Assembly (NCBI GenBank): GCA_963697695.1
Contig: OY969094.1
Coordinates: 1,116,001 to 1,180,000, forward strand
Source of the DNA: VRUE01 sp963697695
Lineage (GTDB): Bacteria > Actinomycetota > Thermoleophilia > Solirubrobacterales > 70-9
Reading direction: 5' to 3'
Length of the DNA stretch: 64,000 nucleotides
How positions within the stretch are numbered: the first letter of the stretch is position 1; each line of letters opens with the position of its first letter. The notes beneath the pieces were generated by a model, which saw only the letters and a program-made list of their open reading frames with translations, had not been told where the DNA came from and made no database searches. Both the position numbers and the translations under genes were made by a program. Below, piece after piece: positions 60,300-64,000 of the stretch.

Positions 60300-61773
60300 T
60301 CTGTCGCACAGTGGTGATGACTAGGGCGACGGCCGCGCAGAGGGAGAAGGCAGCCGCCCCCAACGCCCAGCCGGCGTTGACGTCGCTGAGGTAGTGGACG
60401 CCGAGATAGACGCGCGAGAGGCCGATCAAGCCGGCCAGCGCGATGCCGGCGAGGATCAGTGCGGCGCCGCGGGCCATGCCGACCCGGAGGCGCAGCACGA
60501 TCGTCACCGCCAGCCAGACGTAGAAGGTCGAGTAGGCGGCATGAGCGCTGGGGAAAGCGGAACCGGAGACGTCGACCAGGCCCCCTTCGGGCCGGGGTCG
60601 GTCGACCGAGGCCTTGAGCTCGTGCACGCCGGCGATCACGATCGCCATCCCCACGACCAGCACGCCGAGCTCCGCCCAGCGCCGGCGCGCGGCGAGCAGG
60701 ACGGCAGCCAGCAGGGAGAGCGACCAGGTCACCGCGGCGGAGCCGAGGCTGGTGATCCCCTTGGCGACGTCGACCAGCCAACCGGCCCGGAGGCTTTCGA
60801 CCAGGTCCACGGCGGTTTCGTCGCCGGGAGTCGGTCCGGGGTCGCCGCTGACGATCACCGTGTAGGCGACGAGGACGAAGCCGGCCACGGCGAGAATCGC
60901 CATCAGCGTGGTGAACTCCAGCCCGAAGGTCCCTCCCGGCGTCACCCGGGCCCAGAGGAACTGGAGCTGCGGGCGGAAACGGCGGCCGAGGACGACCAGC
61001 CAGCGAGTCGCGGCGTTGCGCTCCATCCAGGCGACCGCCGCCTTGCGATTCCTCTCGACCCGGAAGTGGCGGAACAGGAAGACGCCGCCGGCGACGACGA
61101 CGATGAAGGTCGCCAGCAGGAAGGCGCCGCGGCCCGCGTACTCGGCGGCGCTCTCGATGCTGCGCGAGAAGAAGTAGCCGACCAGGATGTGGGCGCTGGC
61201 CCAGAGGCCGGTGCCGAGGATGCTGTAGGGGACGAAGGCGCGGTACTGCATCCCCGAGCTGCCGGCGATGAAGGGCGCGAGAGCGCGGACGAGGCTGATC
61301 CAGCGCCCGATGAAGATCGTCTTGCCACCGTGACGGGAGAAGTAGCTCTCGACCTGCTCGAAACGCTCGTGGCTGATCCCGACACGTGGCCCATTGCGCA
61401 GTACGAACTCGCGCCCGAGGCGGCGGCCGATGAAGAAGCTGGTGGTATCTCCCGCCCAGGCGGCGAACCAGGCGATCGCGATCAGCAGGTAGATGTCGAT
61501 CGCGCCCTGGCCGGCGACGGCGCCGCCGAGCAGCATCGTCGTCTCGCCCGGTACGACCAAGCCGACGAAGGCGCCGGTCTCGGCGAAGGCGAAGACGCCG
61601 ACGAGGAGGTAGGTCCAGGCGCCCAGCGTGTTGGAGATGTCTTCGAGCAGGCCCTGCAGGTCGATGTGGCCGAGCTCGCGGCCGATGAAGTAGTAGGCGA
61701 GGGCTATCGCGACGACGGCGATCCCGATCAGGGCCCGTTTGCGGTTGCCCCCTCCCTCCCCCGGCAGCTTCAT
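60256..61773 (-). CDS. DedA (VTT domain)-PAP2 phosphatase fusion
   Basis: A 505-residue membrane protein. The N-terminal ~200 residues are a DedA/VTT domain (FAFAETGAFVGLVVPGETTM, GDTTSFFIGRRLG, FIGRWISLVRALAPFIAGSS GM-type loop). The C-terminal half is a PAP2 lipid phosphatase with all three motifs: KASVDRPRP, GSAFPSAHA and SRVYLGVHYLSDV. DedA proteins flip phospholipids and polyprenyl phosphate, and PAP2 enzymes dephosphorylate such lipids, so the fusion may recycle undecaprenyl pyrophosphate (inference). Its start overlaps the ispE stop. Confidence 0.88.
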   Translation of the reverse strand: MKLPGEGGGNRKRALIGIAVVAIALAYYFIGRELGHIDLQGLLEDISNTLGAWTYLLVGVFAFAETGAFVGLVVPGETTMLLGGAVAGQGAIDIYLLIAIAWFAAWAGDTTSFFIGRRLGREFVLRNGPRVGISHERFEQVESYFSRHGGKTIFIGRWISLVRALAPFIAGSSGMQYRAFVPYSILGTGLWASAHILVGYFFSRSIESAAEYAGRGAFLLATFIVVVAGGVFLFRHFRVERNRKAAVAWMERNAATRWLVVLGRRFRPQLQFLWARVTPGGTFGLEFTTLMAILAVAGFVLVAYTVIVSGDPGPTPGDETAVDLVESLRAGWLVDVAKGITSLGSAAVTWSLSLLAAVLLAARRRWAELGVLVVGMAIVIAGVHELKASVDRPRPEGGLVDVSGSAFPSAHAAYSTFYVWLAVTIVLRLRVGMARGAALILAGIALAGLIGLSRVYLGVHYLSDVNAGWALGAAAFSLCAAVALVITTVRQNGFGAAAGAAEDRG

Positions 61774-62609
61774 CGCTCGAGCCTCGCACTTCCGGCAGCG
61801 CAGACGATCGCGTCGTCGCGATCAAGCGCGGTTGCCACCGCGCGCGCGGTGGCCAAGTCCTCGAAGAGACCGAAGGCGGTGGGCCCAGAGCCCGTCAGCA
61901 GGGCACGGCGGGCACCGGCCTCGCGCAGCGCGTCGAGCGCCTCTCCTATCCGCGGCCGCAGGGAACGCGCGGCCGGCTCGAGATCGTTGACCAGCAGCTC
62001 CTCATAGGCGAGCGGCGATGCCCCGGCGCCGGCCGCCGCGCGAAGCCGCTCCGCCAACTCCTCGAGCTCGCCGGCGTCGCGGCCGAGGCCCATCCGGTCG
62101 GCCTCGGCGAAGACCTCCGCCGTGCTCAAGCCGCCACCGTCGGGCAGCAGGACCACCGCATGCGGCGCCGGCTCGGGCAGCCGCTCGACCCTCTCCCCTG
62201 CGCCACGGACCAGCGCCAATGCCGGCTGCAGCTGCGAGGGCACGTCAGCGCCCAAGCCGGCCGCGATCTCCTCCAGCTCCGGCACCTCTCCGGCTGCCAG
62301 CCGCAGGACCGCCGCCGCGTCGGCGCTGCCGCCGCCGAGGCCGGCGGCGACCGGGATCCGCTTCTCGATCTCGATCCGCAGCGGCGACCGGCTCCAGCCG
62401 TGCTCGCGCAGGGCCGCCAGCGCCCGCTCCGCCAGGTTGTCGCCCTCCACTCCGGCGCAGACCACCTCGTCCCGCCCGGCATCGCCGACCGCGATCGGAT
62501 CGGCGAGCGCCAGCGGCTCGAACAGCGAGCAGAGCTCGTGCAACCCATCGTCGCGGCACTGGCCGAGGTAGAGGCAGAGATTGAGCTTGGCGGGGGCGTT
62601 GATCTGCAT
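61770..62609 (-). CDS. ispE: 4-(cytidine 5'-diphospho)-2-C-methyl-D-erythritol kinase
   Basis: A 279-residue GHMP kinase of the MEP isoprenoid pathway. INAPAKLNLCLYLGQ is the N-terminal substrate motif, IPVAAGLGGGSADAAAVLRL is the ATP loop, and RRALLTGSGPTAFGLFED is the C-terminal motif. ATG at 62609 is chosen because the conserved sequence begins at once; a GTG at 62627 is in frame, adjoining the rsmA stop. It lies between rsmA and the DedA-PAP2 gene. Confidence 0.94.
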   Translation of the reverse strand: MQINAPAKLNLCLYLGQCRDDGLHELCSLFEPLALADPIAVGDAGRDEVVCAGVEGDNLAERALAALREHGWSRSPLRIEIEKRIPVAAGLGGGSADAAAVLRLAAGEVPELEEIAAGLGADVPSQLQPALALVRGAGERVERLPEPAPHAVVLLPDGGGLSTAEVFAEADRMGLGRDAGELEELAERLRAAAGAGASPLAYEELLVNDLEPAARSLRPRIGEALDALREAGARRALLTGSGPTAFGLFEDLATARAVATALDRDDAIVCAAGSARLER

Positions 62610-62627
62610 CGGGAAGCGACAGCGCAC

Positions 62628-63392
62628 TCAGAAGCTGCCGTGAAGCTTTGCCGATAGGGCGGCGAACTCGCCGGGAGCAAGCGCCTCGGCGCGGGCGGTG
62701 GGAGACAGCCCGAGCTCCCGCAGGGCCTCCCGCGCAGCCTCCATCGAGCCTGGCTGGACGTGCTCGAGCGAGCGGGCGAGGGCCTTGCGGCGGTGCGCGA
62801 ACGCGGCCCTGACGAGGGCGCGCGTCGGCGCGTCGGCTCCGGGCCCGATCCGCCTGAGACCGAGGATCGCCGACTCGACCCGCGGGCGGGGACGGAAGAC
62901 CGCCGGGTCGACCGTCCGCAGCAGCTTCGCCTCGCAGGCAAGCTGGACCAGCACGCTCGGCGAACCGTAGACGCGGCTGCCGGGATCCGCCCGCAGCCGG
63001 TCGGCGATCTCGCGCTGGACCATCACCGTCCAGCGGCCAACCGATGGCAGCTCCTCGACCGTGCGCAAGATCACCGGGGTCGCCACGGAGTAGGGAAGGT
63101 TGGAGACGACCGCCGTCGGGGCGGGCTGGAGCTTTCCCAGGTCCAGGTCCAGCGCATCCCCCCAATGCAGATCGACCTTGGGACGAGCCTCGACCACGGC
63201 GAGTCCGTCCTGCAGGCGACGGTCGATCTCCACTGCGTGGACGTGGGCGGCGGCATCCGCCAGCCGCTCGGTCAGCACCCCCTCGCCCACACCGACCTCG
63301 AGCACGACGTCGCCTGGATCGAGCTCCGCGTCGCGGATGATCGCGTCGAGCAGGTTGGGGTCGGACAGGAAGTTCTGCCCGAGGCGAACCAT
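62628..63392 (-). CDS. rsmA: 16S rRNA (adenine(1518)-N6/adenine(1519)-N6)-dimethyltransferase
   Basis: A 254-residue SAM-dependent methyltransferase acting on the 16S rRNA 3' hairpin. It has LGQNFLSDPNLLDAII, motif I VLEVGVGEGVLTERLA, WGDALDLDL and the catalytic NLPYSVATPVI. Length and order (tatD-rsmA-ispE) are standard. ATG at 63392, 3 bp after the tatD stop. Confidence 0.96.
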   Translation of the reverse strand: MVRLGQNFLSDPNLLDAIIRDAELDPGDVVLEVGVGEGVLTERLADAAAHVHAVEIDRRLQDGLAVVEARPKVDLHWGDALDLDLGKLQPAPTAVVSNLPYSVATPVILRTVEELPSVGRWTVMVQREIADRLRADPGSRVYGSPSVLVQLACEAKLLRTVDPAVFRPRPRVESAILGLRRIGPGADAPTRALVRAAFAHRRKALARSLEHVQPGSMEAAREALRELGLSPTARAEALAPGEFAALSAKLHGSF

Positions 63393-63395
63393 GGG

Positions 63396-64000
63396 TTACC
63401 AGTCGAACAGCGTTTGGGCGTTGGCCTCGACCGTCCGCTCCAGTTCCGCGTAGGAGACGCCGCGAACCTCGGCGACGACCTCGGCCGTCGAGACCACGTG
63501 GGCGGGCTCGTTGGACTTGCCGCGAACCGGCTGCGGAGCGAGGTAGGGCGCGTCGGTCTCGACCAGGACGAGCTCGTCCGGCAGCTTCGCCGCTGCCTCG
63601 CGCAGCTCGTCGGCACTGGGGAAGGTGACGATGCCCGAGAAGGAGCAGTACCAGCCGCGCTCGATCGCGTCCTCGACCCGCCAGGGAGCGAGGAAGCAGT
63701 GCAGAATCACCGGCACGCCATCCGCGCTCCGGTCGAGGATCTCGAAGACGTCGTCGACGGCGCCGGTCTCGCCATCTGGGTCGCGAGCGTGGATGACCAC
63801 GGGTAGGCGGTGGTCAGCGGCGATCGCCACCTGCGCCTCGAGCGCGCGGCGCTGCTCGTCGCGGCTCGCGGTTTCGCGGTAGTAGTCGATCCCGGTCTCG
63901 CCGATCGCCCGCACCTTCTCGTGGGCGGCAAGACGGGCGATCGCCTCAGCCCGAGCGTCGTCGAAGCCCGCTGCCTCGGTGGGGTGGCAGCCGACGGTCG
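63396..64000 (-). CDS. TatD family metal-dependent hydrolase (5' end outside window)
   Basis: The C-terminal ~200 residues of a TatD-type TIM-barrel nuclease; the N-terminal HxH motif lies beyond the right edge. Visible metal and catalytic motifs are IGETGIDYY, PVVIHARDPDG, VILHCFLAP, CSFSGIVTFPSA and LVETDAPYLAPQPVRGK. The gene clearly continues upstream past the first internal ATG (63914), with TVGCHPTEA visible before the edge. It heads the tatD-rsmA-ispE unit. Confidence 0.93.
   Translation of the reverse strand, partial: TVGCHPTEAAGFDDARAEAIARLAAHEKVRAIGETGIDYYRETASRDEQRRALEAQVAIAADHRLPVVIHARDPDGETGAVDDVFEILDRSADGVPVILHCFLAPWRVEDAIERGWYCSFSGIVTFPSADELREAAAKLPDELVLVETDAPYLAPQPVRGKSNEPAHVVSTAEVVAEVRGVSYAELERTVEANAQTLFDW

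Overview
The window is high-GC DNA from an actinobacterium. Gene order and protein families (eno next to an FtsB/DivIC-like gene, rsmA-ispE, glmU-prs, rplY-pth, GHMP and PucR types, sigma factors with proline-rich tails) suggest the Thermoleophilia/Solirubrobacterales. That placement is inference from gene content; there is no rRNA gene here to confirm it.

Layout. (1) 1-8.5 kb: the start of an ECF sigma factor, three separate RibD/DHFR-fold reductase-like genes, an HxlR regulator with paired palindromic operators, an ArsR-AHSA1 pair with an operator over its start codon, a cupin, a large secreted subtilisin-like protease with a PASTA end, and glyA. (2) 8.5-22.94 kb: a tandem array of small defence cassettes stacked on the 3' half of the initiator tRNA gene (tRNA-fMet, minus strand, 22864-22937). 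(3) 23-36.5 kb: ppx, a TPP-dependent acetolactate-synthase-like enzyme, tRNA-Leu, a sigma factor fused to an anti-sigma-like zinc domain and membrane anchor, a di-iron R2-like protein, an MBL hydrolase, a catalytically degenerate rhomboid-like protein, class I aldolase, an intact IS982-type element, a thermonuclease and a large membrane glycosyltransferase-like protein. (4) 36.5-64 kb: mostly housekeeping genes (ftsB-like, eno, PpiC/SurA-like foldase, mfd, pth, rplY, prs, glmU, ispE, rsmA, tatD), mixed with an ABC transporter, a UbiB-type kinase, a GMC oxidoreductase, a broken MpaB-type oxygenase, a beta-helix exoprotein, a PucR regulator and tRNA-Gln.

The most interesting region is the array. 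Five copies of a ~44-bp core equal to the tRNA-fMet 3' half (anticodon to 3' end; one of them truncated), plus the intact gene, punctuate 14 kb. Five of the six cores have a pair of TTGCCCCA direct repeats (12-bp period) 77-92 bp to the left of the core start. Four of the six have an identical pair 140-142 bp to the right. This is the geometry expected of tyrosine-integrase arm sites around a tRNA core. Each segment between cores reads core, right arm, cargo, left arm. The cargo is almost all defence-like: Phd/ParE toxin-antitoxin with a Schlafen AlbA_2 protein; HIRAN plus an HNH nuclease; VapBC with Abi_C-like, HEPN and ApeA-like proteins; a type II restriction-modification set with Vsr and a TIGR02391 protein; and one orphan. 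No integrase, transposase or replication gene is visible in the array, so the cassettes look non-autonomous and mobilised in trans. Core decay increases away from the tRNA, which suggests the newest cassettes sit next to it.
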